Origin: JAKZVK01 sp965261065
GTDB taxonomy: Bacteria; Acidobacteriota; Terriglobia; Bryobacterales; UBA6623
Assembly: GCA_965261065.1 (NCBI GenBank)
Contig: OZ253444.1
Span: 8,804,001 to 8,868,000 of the forward strand
Length of the DNA: 64,000 nt
Direction of reading: 5' to 3'
Shown: positions 25,828-33,552 of the stretch, one piece after another
Position numbering within the stretch: position 1 is the stretch's first letter
How the letters are laid out: each line of letters starts with the position of its first letter
Program-made: the position numbers and the translations under genes
The notes under the pieces: model-generated
The model's database searches: none
What the model was told of the DNA's origin: nothing
The model's input: only the letters and a program-made list of their open reading frames with translations

Positions 25828-26005
25828 TTCTGAAATTCTATTTCAGCTAAAGCAGGGAGACATGCTGTTGCTCCGAGGCGCTCCTGTCAAACCCCGCTTT
25901 TCGGGCGGCGGTTCTGTCTTTCACGCAACCTCAGTGACCCGCAAACCTTAGGTGAGAGGATGTCCGAGTTTCCGTTGAAACGCGCGGCTCTCCGAAGGTT
26001 GTAGT

Positions 26006-26092
26006 TTACGCCGCCCGGGCCTGAGCCGGAGGCGGCGTGTTGAACTTGGCGAGTTCCGCCAAGAGTTTCGGCAGCTGCTTGTAGCCCTTGAC
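26006..26092 (-). pseudogene. C-terminal scrap, probably of another transposase
   Basis: The minus strand reads VKGYKQLPKLLAELAKFNTP and PPAQARAA-stop. The GYKQLPKLL ending resembles C termini of transposases I have seen, but I cannot name the family. It lies between IS copies 2 and 3, in an interval (25828-26144) with no other gene. Confidence 0.3.
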
Positions 26093-26144
26093 TCGTCAAC
26101 GAAAAACGGACGCGGGATTCGGTGACAGTCAGGCAATTGCGGGA

Positions 26145-27175
26145 GCCTGGTATCCACTTGACTCAGGTGACCCCAACATCTTGTAGTTGGGCTCACAGCG
26201 TCTTAGCGTCCCAATCGGCGACGATCGAGCGGTACGGCGTCGGCTCCACCGCCATGGCCTGCTGCACAAGGCGGTAGAAGAGCTTGCCCCGACTGCGTGA
26301 TCTGCGCCGATTGAAGCGGAACACGAACTCGTCGAGATAGTAGTCCAGATGCTCGTGGCTGACCGCCCCCTGATGCGTGCCCAGCATCCAGCGCTTGAGT
26401 AGCGAGATCGCCAAGTGCACCCTCGGCAGTAGCTGCGAGGCCTGCTCGCGGCGGTTGTTAATCGAGATGATACGACGCTGGTAGTCCTTCTTCTTGAGCG
26501 GATCGTAGCCCGACCAGTTGTCGGTAACAACCACGCTGCCCGGCTCGACCGACTCCTCGACGAAGGGCATCAAACTGGCCGCCGAGGCGTTCTGAACGCG
26601 CTGCATGCGGATGCGCCCCAGCCCGGTGCCTCTCTCTTCCGCGGCGACTGCAATCAACGCTTTACGCTCGGTCTGCCGGCCGATTACCCCTTCTTCTTCA
26701 GCGCCCCAGTAGGTCTCATCGACCTCGACGAGGCCCGTCAATCGCTCCCGCCCCGGGCGCACCATCGCTCGCCTCAGCTTGTGCATCCAAGGCCAGGCGG
26801 TTTGGTAACTGCCCAGTCCCAGAACGCGCTGTAGACCCAGGGCGCTGGCCCCATTCTTCTGCGTGGTGATGGTCCACATCGCCCGGAACCACAGCCGCAG
26901 CGGCTTGCGTGTGTCTTGAAAGATCGTGCCGGCGGTGACGGAGGTTTGCCGCCCGCAGCGAGCGCATTCGAACCACACTTTGCGCACCGGCCAAGCGCGC
27001 TCATGCCCACACCTTGGACAGCGGAAACCCTCTGGCCAGCGCAAGGCGAACAGATAGTCGCGGCAAGCCTCCGCGCTCGCAAAGCGAGACTCGAATTCGA
27101 GTTGGTCGCGCGGGTAATCCTCCACCAGGCCCTACACTACATCTTGGGGTCACCTGAGTCAAGTGGATACCCAGC
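26145..27175 (-). mobile_element. IS1595-family element, copy 3
   Basis: This is a 1031-bp copy with ends GCCTGGTATCC and GGATACCCAGC. It is flanked by a perfect 8-base target duplication TTGCGGGA (26137-26144 and 27176-27183). The perfect duplication marks a clean and probably recent insertion and fixes the true element ends, four bases outside the 28-base inverted core on each side. Confidence 0.96.
26193..27125 (-). CDS. IS1595-family transposase, copy 3
   Basis: This is a 310-residue transposase, intact by inspection (zinc ribbon Cys36/39/54/57; Asp136, Asp202 and the acidic pair near 265). It differs from the consensus by Ala in place of Glu at residue 18 (FASAEACRD). The remaining sequence is identical to the majority form. 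Confidence 0.95.
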   Translation of the reverse strand: MEDYPRDQLEFESRFASAEACRDYLFALRWPEGFRCPRCGHERAWPVRKVWFECARCGRQTSVTAGTIFQDTRKPLRLWFRAMWTITTQKNGASALGLQRVLGLGSYQTAWPWMHKLRRAMVRPGRERLTGLVEVDETYWGAEEEGVIGRQTERKALIAVAAEERGTGLGRIRMQRVQNASAASLMPFVEESVEPGSVVVTDNWSGYDPLKKKDYQRRIISINNRREQASQLLPRVHLAISLLKRWMLGTHQGAVSHEHLDYYLDEFVFRFNRRRSRSRGKLFYRLVQQAMAVEPTPYRSIVADWDAKTL

Positions 27176-27330
27176 TTGCGGGATTCGGTCGGGATTCGGT
27201 GACGGTCTGTCACCGATAGGCTACCGATAGGCTACGACAAGGGTGCAGCCCAGACACCCAATCGGTGACTGTCACCCATTGGCAACCGATTGGCAGTCAC
27301 CGATTGGCAGTCACCGATTGGCACGACGAC
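27176..27330. repeat. Block of short tandem and inverted repeats
   Basis: The block contains tandem ACCGATAGGCT (x2, near 27213-27235) and AGTCACCGATTGGC (27295-27308 and 27309-27322) preceded by ACCGATTGGC (27285-27294). It also holds the imperfect palindrome CCAATCGGTGAC-T-GTCACCCATTGG (27258-27282) and a small hairpin GGTGAC-GGTCT-GTCACC. The units share the core GGTGAC/GTCACC. There is no gene. The repeats are too short and irregular for CRISPR. They could be binding sites or remnants of an element end. Confidence 0.6.
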
Positions 27331-27351
27331 TATTCCCGCTCAATCCGGCCC

Positions 27352-28422
27352 TCAGCTGTTCGCCGTTGGCTGCTCCCAGGACTTGTTAACCTCGCCATAA
27401 ATGCGGACGACGAGCAGAACCATGGCTTCGCATAGTCGGTTCCAGTCCAGGTGCTTGAATGAAGACTTACTACGGTGGAACGGACGGTAGTGAACCAGGG
27501 CATTCCGAAGCTGGTAGATTCGTTTTGCGGCGTACGACGAACTTCTGGTGCCATCCGGGATTGTATCGTCCAAAGCTGACACGACCTCCTGCAGGTTTTC
27601 CGGCGCTGCGTGCTGTAGCAATGCCTCCAGGCTTGGCTCCTCACGTGGATACCATCCCAGCGTCTCCTCGAGAGTTTGGGCCATTTCAGTCCATGGCTTC
27701 GACATGTCGAGCGCCGTCATCAGCTGGTGCGTTTGCGTGTGTGCATACAGCGCTTCCAAGCAGCGATACAGCGCCAGAAAGAGGGCACTTGGATCCATGT
27801 CCAGAATGGACCGGCACAAGGTCTCATATGGAATAGCTGTCGGGCTCGACTTCGTTACTACGTTGAGTGTCTCGGCCAGTTGCGCATCAATCCACTGTTC
27901 AATCCGCCTGTCGGAAAGGCAGATGATAAAGAATACCTTGAACGACTCTTCCTTCAGCAAGTCTTGGATTGAAAATACTTGAATCTTGGGATAGAGACTG
28001 GCAACGAGTGACGGGTCATGCCCTTCGTAATCAGGCGCGTACGTCTTGTCAGCGAACCCAACAACATCATGTATCTCAGAGGGTTGGGCGACAGGGCTAG
28101 GCGCAATCTCCGCCAAGAATGTCGTCAAAAGGCCACCGTCTAGGCCCTCTGTTCGCAGGCGGTCTGGTGCTTCTGGTACGTCGAACCCCGATGTAACGAA
28201 ATAAGCGCGATTGGCGAGATCGAATCGAGCGGTCTTAAGTGTGGCAGAATATGCTAGCTCATCTACTAAAGTGGCACACTTTAGAAAACGTCTCCCAAAA
28301 CTGCTCGTCTTAATCCAGCGAGGTTGACCGGCATTTGAAATCGGTTCTGCCCGGCTCAGACAGTATTGATCCAGCGAACTGAACACCGCAATATTAGCCT
28401 CTTTCATATTGCGTGACGACAT
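27352..28422 (-). CDS. HEPN-motif protein coupled to a DGQHR-type gene
   Basis: I do not recognise a named family for the whole 356-residue protein. Its C-terminal helical region has YQLRNALVHYRPFHRS, containing RNALVH at residues 306-311. This fits the RNxxxH signature of HEPN ribonucleases found in toxin and defence systems. The N-terminal 200 residues are mixed alpha/beta without a motif I can name. Its ATG overlaps the stop of the upstream gene (TAATG), so the two were translated together. Codons and base composition are more AT-rich than the chromosome, suggesting horizontal transfer. RNase activity is inferred from the motif only. Confidence 0.65.
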   Translation of the reverse strand: MSSRNMKEANIAVFSSLDQYCLSRAEPISNAGQPRWIKTSSFGRRFLKCATLVDELAYSATLKTARFDLANRAYFVTSGFDVPEAPDRLRTEGLDGGLLTTFLAEIAPSPVAQPSEIHDVVGFADKTYAPDYEGHDPSLVASLYPKIQVFSIQDLLKEESFKVFFIICLSDRRIEQWIDAQLAETLNVVTKSSPTAIPYETLCRSILDMDPSALFLALYRCLEALYAHTQTHQLMTALDMSKPWTEMAQTLEETLGWYPREEPSLEALLQHAAPENLQEVVSALDDTIPDGTRSSSYAAKRIYQLRNALVHYRPFHRSKSSFKHLDWNRLCEAMVLLVVRIYGEVNKSWEQPTANS

Positions 28423-28556
28423 TAGCTAGCTCGCCAGCAAGGTTCCATATTTGGTACGTTGAACCCTTCATCGATGAGAACCTTAAAGGCCTCATTGAAT
28501 ACTGTACGCTCGTATCTTCCGACCTGACCCACCTTCTTGTCAAGGATTTCACTCAA
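28422..28556 (-). pseudogene. C-terminal part of the interrupted DGQHR-type gene
   Basis: From the edge of IS copy 4 the frame reads LSEILDKKVGQVGRYERTVF and NEAFKVLIDEGFNVPNMEPC, ending WRAS-stop. The stop overlaps the start of the HEPN-motif gene (TAATG). It has no start of its own. It is most simply the tail of the gene whose head lies at 29588-30269 on the other side of the IS. The flanking octamers do not match, so bases are missing between the two parts. Confidence 0.6.
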
Positions 28557-29587
28557 GCTTGGTATCCACTTGACTCAGGTGACCCCAAGATGTAGTGTAG
28601 GGCCTGGTGGAGGATTACCCGCGCGACCAACTCGAATTCGAGTCTCGCTTTGCGAGCGAGGAGGCTTGCCGCGACTATCTGTTCGCCTTGCGCTGGCCAG
28701 AGGGTTTCCGCTGTCCAAGGTGTGGGCATGAGCGCGCTTGGCCGGTGCGCAAAGTGTGGTTCGAATGCGTTCGCTGCGGGCGGCAAACCTCCGTCACCGC
28801 CGGCACGATCTTTCAAGACACACGCAAGCCGCTGCGGCTGTGGTTCCGGGCGATGTGGACCATCACCACGCAGAAGAATGGGGCCAGCGCCCTGGGTCTA
28901 CAGCGCGTTCTGGGACTGGGCAGTTACCAAACCGCCTGGACTTGGATGCACAAGCTGAGGCGAGCGATGGTGCGCCCGGGGCGGGAGCGATTGACGGGCC
29001 TCGTCGAGGTCGATGAGACCTACTGGGGCGCTGAAGAAGAAGGGGTAATCGGCCGGCAGACCGAGCGTAAAGCGTTGATTGCAGTCGCCGCGGAAGAGAG
29101 AGGCACCGGGCTGGGGCGCATCCGCATGCAGCGCGTTCAGAACGCCTCGGCGGCCAGTTTGATGCCCTTCGTCGAGGAGTCGGTCGAGCCGGGCAGCGTG
29201 GTTGTTACCGACAACTGGTCGGGCTACGATCCGCTCAAGAAGAAGGACTACCAGCGTCGTATCATCTCGATTAACAACCGCCGCGAGCAGGCCTCGCAGC
29301 TACTGCCGAGGGTGCACTTGGCGATCTCGCTACTCAAGCGCTGGATGCTGGGCACGCATCAGGGGGCGGTCAGCCACGAGCATCTGGACTACTATCTCGA
29401 CGAGTTCGTGTTCCGCTTCAATCGGCGCAGATCACGCAGTCGGGGCAAGCTCTTCTACCGCCTTGTGCAGCAGGCCATGGCGGTGGAGCCGACGCCGTAC
29501 CGCTCGATCGTCGCCGATTGGGACGCTAAGACGCTGTGAGCCCAACTACAAGATGTTGGGGTCACCTGAGTCAAGTGGATACCAGGC
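28557..29587 (+). mobile_element. IS1595-family element, copy 4
   Basis: This is a 1031-bp copy in the opposite orientation to copies 1-3, ends GCTTGGTATCC and GGATACCAGGC. The start-side octamer, read in the orientation of the other copies, is TTGAGTGA and fits TTNNNNNA. The stop-side flank is AACCAACA, so there is no target duplication. The element separates the two parts of a DGQHR-type gene; a deletion next to its stop-side end is the simplest explanation. Confidence 0.95.
28607..29539 (+). CDS. IS1595-family transposase, copy 4
   Basis: This is a 310-residue transposase like the other copies. Substitutions: Val in place of Ala at residue 55, inside the zinc ribbon (FECVRCGRQ, cysteines kept), and Thr in place of Pro at residue 112 (TAWTWMHKL). 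The catalytic residues are intact. Confidence 0.95.
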   Translation: MEDYPRDQLEFESRFASEEACRDYLFALRWPEGFRCPRCGHERAWPVRKVWFECVRCGRQTSVTAGTIFQDTRKPLRLWFRAMWTITTQKNGASALGLQRVLGLGSYQTAWTWMHKLRRAMVRPGRERLTGLVEVDETYWGAEEEGVIGRQTERKALIAVAAEERGTGLGRIRMQRVQNASAASLMPFVEESVEPGSVVVTDNWSGYDPLKKKDYQRRIISINNRREQASQLLPRVHLAISLLKRWMLGTHQGAVSHEHLDYYLDEFVFRFNRRRSRSRGKLFYRLVQQAMAVEPTPYRSIVADWDAKTL

Positions 29588-30269
29588 TGTTGGTTTTGCG
29601 AAGAGAAAACGCAAGGTATAGCTCCACGAGCGAGTCCGGACTGAATTGCCCGCCGCCTACACGTCGTCCTGACCGGTCTGGTGTGAAGATCCTCTCAAGG
29701 TTGGGAACATTTTTCTTGATCTCTTCGAGCAGTGGTGCATACACGACAGAAAGTTGGCGAGCAAGCGTCCATGGAACCTGTCCCGTATTGAGGACCAGCA
29801 TTCGATAGATCAATGCTCGAACGGATTTAGCTACCCAAAACTCGACCCTCATGTCTCGTGCGAATACATCTGGATCGGTATTTCCTGCTTCAATAAGCGA
29901 TGCCGTACGCTGCATGCCGTCGATGATAGAAAGGTTCTGTTTTGAAATACTCTTAATGAAGGCTGCTTGGTCTTTCGGCCCTGTCGCCCTTTGCTTCTTG
30001 TCGACAATCACGCCAATCACCACTGGGGGTAGGACAGCGCCTGCTCGGATGTCAGCGATCATACGATCGCGAATTCTCTTAGCAGTGGTTGTTTTGAGTA
30101 CCTCACGTTGTCCCGAAATACCACCGCGTTGCTCGTGAGCATCCTTAACCAGCTCAAGGTACGTACCGGTCGGAAGTTTCACTAGCGCTGAATAACAGTT
30201 CGTGCGGTGATCCTGAAGCCAATCCATTACTGGTTCTCGATAAGGGGCTGTTCGCGTCTTTCTTGCCAT
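29588..30269 (-). pseudogene. N-terminal part of a DGQHR-motif (DndB-like, ParB/sulfiredoxin-fold?) protein
   Basis: The gene starts at 30269 (MARKTRTAPYREPVMDWLQD) with AAAGGATGG as ribosome site. It reads ISGQREVLKTTTAKRIRDRM, AGAVLPPVVIGVIVDKKQRA and SIIDGMQRTASLIEAG. The DG(Q/M)xR motif at 117-121 after a ParB-like beta segment resembles DGQHR-domain proteins, a group that includes the phosphorothioation regulator DndB. The fold call is inference. The frame runs to ELYLAFSLRKTNS and is cut by IS copy 4. A C-terminal piece continues at 28422-28556, coupled to the HEPN-motif gene. As it stands the gene is broken. Confidence 0.6.
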
Positions 30270-30509
30270 TTCGCCATCCTTTAGGTAGCCATCACGTCTA
30301 TGTGAATTTTCGCATTATTGACACGGTTCTGTACAGTCCACAGGGGACAGTCACCCCAACTGTCAACTGCTGACCGGTGGTTCTTCTCTCTGGTGACGTA
30401 GTCTCCCTCGCGAACTCGAGCTCGTCCCACAGGTCGCCGAAGCCAGTGGCGCGTCCGCCGAATCGCCCGCCTCGAACCAGCAACGAGTTCTCGGCCGCCC
30501 TGGGCCAGG

Positions 30510-30740
30510 CTAGGCTGCGCTGATTTCCACGAACTCACCTTCGGAGCTTGGCGGGGGCACAGGGAGGTCATCCTCCTTCAGTGCCTCGATGTGGAGATCG
30601 ATGGCTTCGCGTACGAGATGCAATACTTCGTCTCTTGTCTCGCCCACGGCTACGCAGCCGGGTAGGTCCGGTACGTGAGCCCCCCAGCTCGTCTCTCCGC
30701 GTTCGACGACGACCATGTAACGCATTCCAGTGGCCCTCAC
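30510..30740 (-). CDS. hicB: HicB-type antitoxin
   Basis: This is a partner antitoxin of HicA with the partially degraded RNase H-like HicB fold: MRYMVVVERGETSWGAHVPD, LPGCVAVGETRDEVLHLVRE and AIDLHIEALKEDDLPVPPPS. A GTG at 30740 overlaps the hicA stop (GTGA); the ATG at 30725 (MRYMVV) is an equally likely start. No C-terminal DNA-binding domain is present, so this is the short HicB form. The pair lies in the accessory zone next to the DGQHR/HEPN genes. Confidence 0.88.
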   Translation of the reverse strand: MRATGMRYMVVVERGETSWGAHVPDLPGCVAVGETRDEVLHLVREAIDLHIEALKEDDLPVPPPSSEGEFVEISAA

Positions 30741-30946
30741 TTTTTCAGTCCGGCTTGCTTGAGAATGGAGTTCAGCGTTCCTGGTGGCACATCAACGCCT
30801 GCCTTCCCAGCCACGGTAACCGTCATGGGATTGCGGCGGTGCTTGAACTGCCGGTGGCTCCCTCGGGTTCGCGCGAGTCGCCATCCGTCCTTCTCCAGGA
30901 GGCGCAGCAGGTCTCTGACCTTCAAGCCGGCCTCAGTTTCCCACAT
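30737..30946 (-). CDS. hicA: HicA-type mRNA interferase toxin
   Basis: This small double-stranded-RNA-binding-fold toxin cleaves mRNA. It reads KVRDLLRLLEKDGWRLARTR and GSHRQFKHRRNPMTVTVAGK, with the catalytic His in GSHRQFKH. The 69-residue frame starts at ATG 30946; a TTG seven codons in (LKVRDLL) would give the usual family N terminus. It is co-translated with hicB. Confidence 0.9.
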   Translation of the reverse strand: MWETEAGLKVRDLLRLLEKDGWRLARTRGSHRQFKHRRNPMTVTVAGKAGVDVPPGTLNSILKQAGLKK

Positions 30947-31067
30947 CGGCTCGCGCTAATGTACGATTCATCACACTGGCCTATGTCCCGCCGCTAAACA
31001 AATTCCACCCCTCGTGCGTCAAAGAACAGTGACAAGACACACGGCGGCCGCCGCGTCAATTACCCAA

Positions 31068-32098
31068 GCTGGGTATCCACTTGACTCAGGTGACCCCAAG
31101 ATGTAGTGTAGGGCCTGGTGGAGGATTACCCGCGCGACCAACTCGAATTCGAGTCTCACTTTGCGAGCGAGGAGGCTTGCCGCGACTATCTGTTCGCCTT
31201 GCGCTGGCCAGAGGGTTTCCGCTGTCCAAGGTGTGGGCATGAGCGCGCTTGGCCGGTGCGCAAAGTGTGGTTCGAATGCGCTCGCTGCGGGCGGCAAACC
31301 TCCGTCACCGCCGGCACGATCTTTCAAGACACACGCAAGCCGCTGCGGCTGTGGTTCCGGGCGATGTGGACCATCACCACGCAGAAGAATGGGGCCAGCG
31401 CCCTGGGTCTACAGCGCGTTCTGGGACTGGGCAGTTACCAAACCGCCTGGCCTTGGATGCACAAGCTGAGGCGAGCGATGGTGCGCCCGGGGCGGGAGCG
31501 ATTGACGGGCCTCGTCGAGGTCGATGAGACCTACTGGGGCGCTGAAGAAGAAGGGGTAATCGGCCGGCAGACCGAGCGTAAAGCGTTGATTGCAGTCGCC
31601 GCGGAAGAGAGAGGCACCGGGCTGGGGCGCATCCGCATGCAGCGCGTTCAGAACGCCTCGGCGGCCAGTTTGATGCCCTTCGTCGAGGAGTCGGTCGAGC
31701 CGGGCAGCGTGGTTGTTACCGACAACTGGTCGGGCTACGATCCGCTCAAGAAGAAGGACTACCAGCGTCGTATCATCTCGATTAACAACCGCCGCGAGCA
31801 GGCCTCGCAGCTACTGCCGAGGGTGCACTTGGCGATCTCGCTACTCAAGCGCTGGATGCTGGGCACGCATCAGGGGGCGGTCAGCCACGAGCATCTGGAC
31901 TACTATCTCGACGAGTTCGTGTTCCGCTTCAATCGGCGCAGATCACGCAGTCGGGGCAAGCTCTTCTACCGCCTTGTGCAGCAGGCCATGGCGGTGGAGC
32001 CGACGCCGTACCGCTCGATCGTCGCCGATTGGGACGCTAAGACGCTGTGAGCCCAACTACAAGATGTTGGGGTCACCTGAGTCAAGTGGATACCCGGC
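31068..32098 (+). mobile_element. IS1595-family element, copy 5
   Basis: This is a 1031-bp copy with ends GCTGGGTATCC and GGATACCCGGC. It is flanked by a perfect 8-base duplication TTACCCAA (31060-31067 and 32099-32106). It inserted directly upstream of a ribosome-binding site (AAAGGAG) of the following gene fragment. Confidence 0.96.
31118..32050 (+). CDS. IS1595-family transposase, copy 5
   Basis: This is a 310-residue intact transposase. It shares the His14 variant (FESHFASEE) with copy 2 and otherwise has the majority sequence. A clean target duplication and an undamaged frame make it, with copy 3, the best candidate for an active copy. Confidence 0.95.
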   Translation: MEDYPRDQLEFESHFASEEACRDYLFALRWPEGFRCPRCGHERAWPVRKVWFECARCGRQTSVTAGTIFQDTRKPLRLWFRAMWTITTQKNGASALGLQRVLGLGSYQTAWPWMHKLRRAMVRPGRERLTGLVEVDETYWGAEEEGVIGRQTERKALIAVAAEERGTGLGRIRMQRVQNASAASLMPFVEESVEPGSVVVTDNWSGYDPLKKKDYQRRIISINNRREQASQLLPRVHLAISLLKRWMLGTHQGAVSHEHLDYYLDEFVFRFNRRRSRSRGKLFYRLVQQAMAVEPTPYRSIVADWDAKTL

Positions 32099-32120
32099 TT
32101 ACCCAAAGGAGATCCACACA

Positions 32121-32378
32121 ATGCGATCACTATGGATTGGTGCGGCTGCGGCCGTAATCCTAACCGTCGGCTGGCACGCTTTCGACCCCGACACCGCTCA
32201 CGGTGACAGCGTCCCGCCGAAGTCAACCACAGAACAGCAACCCGAACCACCCAAGAAACCTGAAAAGCCCGCCCGCTCACCCGAGCAGGCGGCGAAGATC
32301 GGTATCAACTGGCTCGTCTCCGTGCAGGGACAAAACGGCGGCTGGGGGCCCTTCGCTCCCGGTGGACACCGAATGTGA
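32121..32378 (+). pseudogene. N-terminal fragment of an exported cyclase/prenyltransferase-repeat protein
   Basis: AAAGGAG precedes the ATG. The product has a signal peptide (MRSLWIGAAAAVILTVGWHA), a Pro/Lys/Glu-rich linker (EQQPEPPKKPEKPARSPEQA) and INWLVSVQGQNGGWGPFAPG. The last segment is typical of squalene-cyclase/prenyltransferase alpha-alpha repeats. After about 80 residues the frame leaves the family and joins the DUF1553 fragment. The gene is truncated; the exported full-length protein type is common in planctomycetes and acidobacteria. Confidence 0.55.
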
Positions 32379-32757
32379 CGCCCGCCGCACCGTCTATTCG
32401 AAGATCAGCCGCGGCCGGCCGCACCCGATCTTCCAGCTCTACGACTACCCCGACGCCACTCAGCACACGCCGCAGCGCCAGGTCACCACGACGCCCCTGC
32501 AGCAACTGTTCGTCCTCAACAGCCAATGGATGTGGTACCAGGCCAAGAGCCTGGCCCTCGTGGTTCACGACATCAAGGACCCGGAGGCGAAGATCCGGGC
32601 GCTCTACCGCCGCACGCTTGCCCGCAATCCCACGTCGACCGAGATCGATCACGCCCAAACCCTCCTCAAGTCCCGCAGGGACGAACTGAGCCACACCCCC
32701 TGGGCGGAGTACGCACAGATCCTCCTCGGCACTAACGAGTTCATCTACCTGAACTGA
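32360..32757 (+). pseudogene. C-terminal fragment of a DUF1553-type (planctomycete cytochrome-associated) protein
   Basis: The frame reads RRTVYSKISRGRPHPIFQLY, DYPDATQHTPQRQVTTTPLQ, QLFVLNSQWMWYQAKSLALV and KIRALYRRTLARNPTSTEID. This is the end of DUF1549/DUF1553 proteins of the PSD1 type. It ends naturally (LLGTNEFIYLN-stop), but the first several hundred residues are missing. It is fused at its 5' end to an unrelated truncated gene and at its 3' end to a reverse transcriptase remnant. Confidence 0.7.
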
Positions 32758-33417
32758 CCTTGGGTGCGGACCCGACCGGCGCGTGCATCCGCATCCGAAA
32801 CTGCCGCTTTATTTCCGGCAACTTCATCCGTTTTCGCTTTCGCATCGTCTTGCGTTTCACCACGAAATAGCCGCTCTTTCTATTGATCTCGCAGATATGC
32901 GTGAACCCTAGAAAATCGAAAGTGCTCGGTTTCCCCGCCCCACGTTTGCGCCGTTCGGCGATCACCCAACGACCGAACTCGATCAACCGCGTCTTGCCCG
33001 GATGCCGTTCGAGCCCAACCTCCCCAAGCACTCTCGAAGCTCTTCGAGAAAGCGCTCAGCATCGGCCCGATGCTCGAATCCCAGCACGAAGTTGTCGGCG
33101 TAACGGACCACGATCACGCGGCCCGTCGCCACTTTCGGAGTGCCCACCTTCGTCCCCGACCACTCACCGTCTTCTGACACTCCGGCCTTAAGCCATTTCT
33201 GGATCAGGCGTAGGATGCGTCGGTCGGCGATCTCGTGCTCCAGGAACCGGATCAGCCACTCATGGTCAATGTTGCCAAGAACCCCTGGATGCCTGCGTCG
33301 AGAACCCACCTCACCCGTTTCGTGCTGATGCCGACCGTCAACGCATCGAGCGCATTATGCGCCAAGCGCCGGGGCCGGAATCCGTACGAAAACCCCAGGA
33401 ATCGCTCCTCGTAAGAA
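32755..33417 (-). pseudogene. Group II intron reverse transcriptase/maturase remnant with frameshifts and deletion
   Basis: Pieced together on the minus strand: YEERFLGFSYGFRPRRLAHN and RVRWVLDAGIQGFL, a shift near 33280, NIDHEWLIRFLEHEIADRRI and LRLIQKWLKAGVSEDGEWSG. The conserved QG...SPLLANVYLH block is deleted after VGTPK. RVIVVRYADNFVLGFEHRAD (active-site YADD reads YADN) follows, then another shift near 33020 and RHPGKTRLIEFGRWVIAERR to KRQFRMRMHAP. The start, the maturase end and the intron RNA domains are missing. It is not functional. Confidence 0.85.
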
Positions 33418-33467
33418 GTTACCCATGTACCCGGACGTACATTCCTTGGGCCCCTCTAGGGCGAAAG

Positions 33468-33495
33468 GCGCGGATCTTAAAACCGAGATCCGCGC
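33468..33495. repeat. REP-like hairpin
   Basis: GCGCGGATCT-TAAAACCG-AGATCCGCGC is a perfect 10-bp stem. A related hairpin GCGCGGAC-GGAA-GTCCGCGC occurs at 63039-63058, suggesting a second class of dispersed palindromes. Confidence 0.55.
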
Positions 33496-33552
33496 TACGG
33501 GCACCCACCCGAACTGTCCGTTCTGCGGGAGGGTGCGTTGTACAATCAGGGC

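Noticed and set aside
27176..27330. The tandem repeats as a CRISPR array.
   Set aside because: Units are 11-14 bases, lack regular spacers and no cas gene is present.
24797..32098. The whole 24.8-32.1 kb block as one composite transposon bounded by IS copies 2 and 5.
   Set aside because: Copy 5 has its own perfect target duplication on both sides, so it inserted alone; copy 2 lacks a matching outer duplication.
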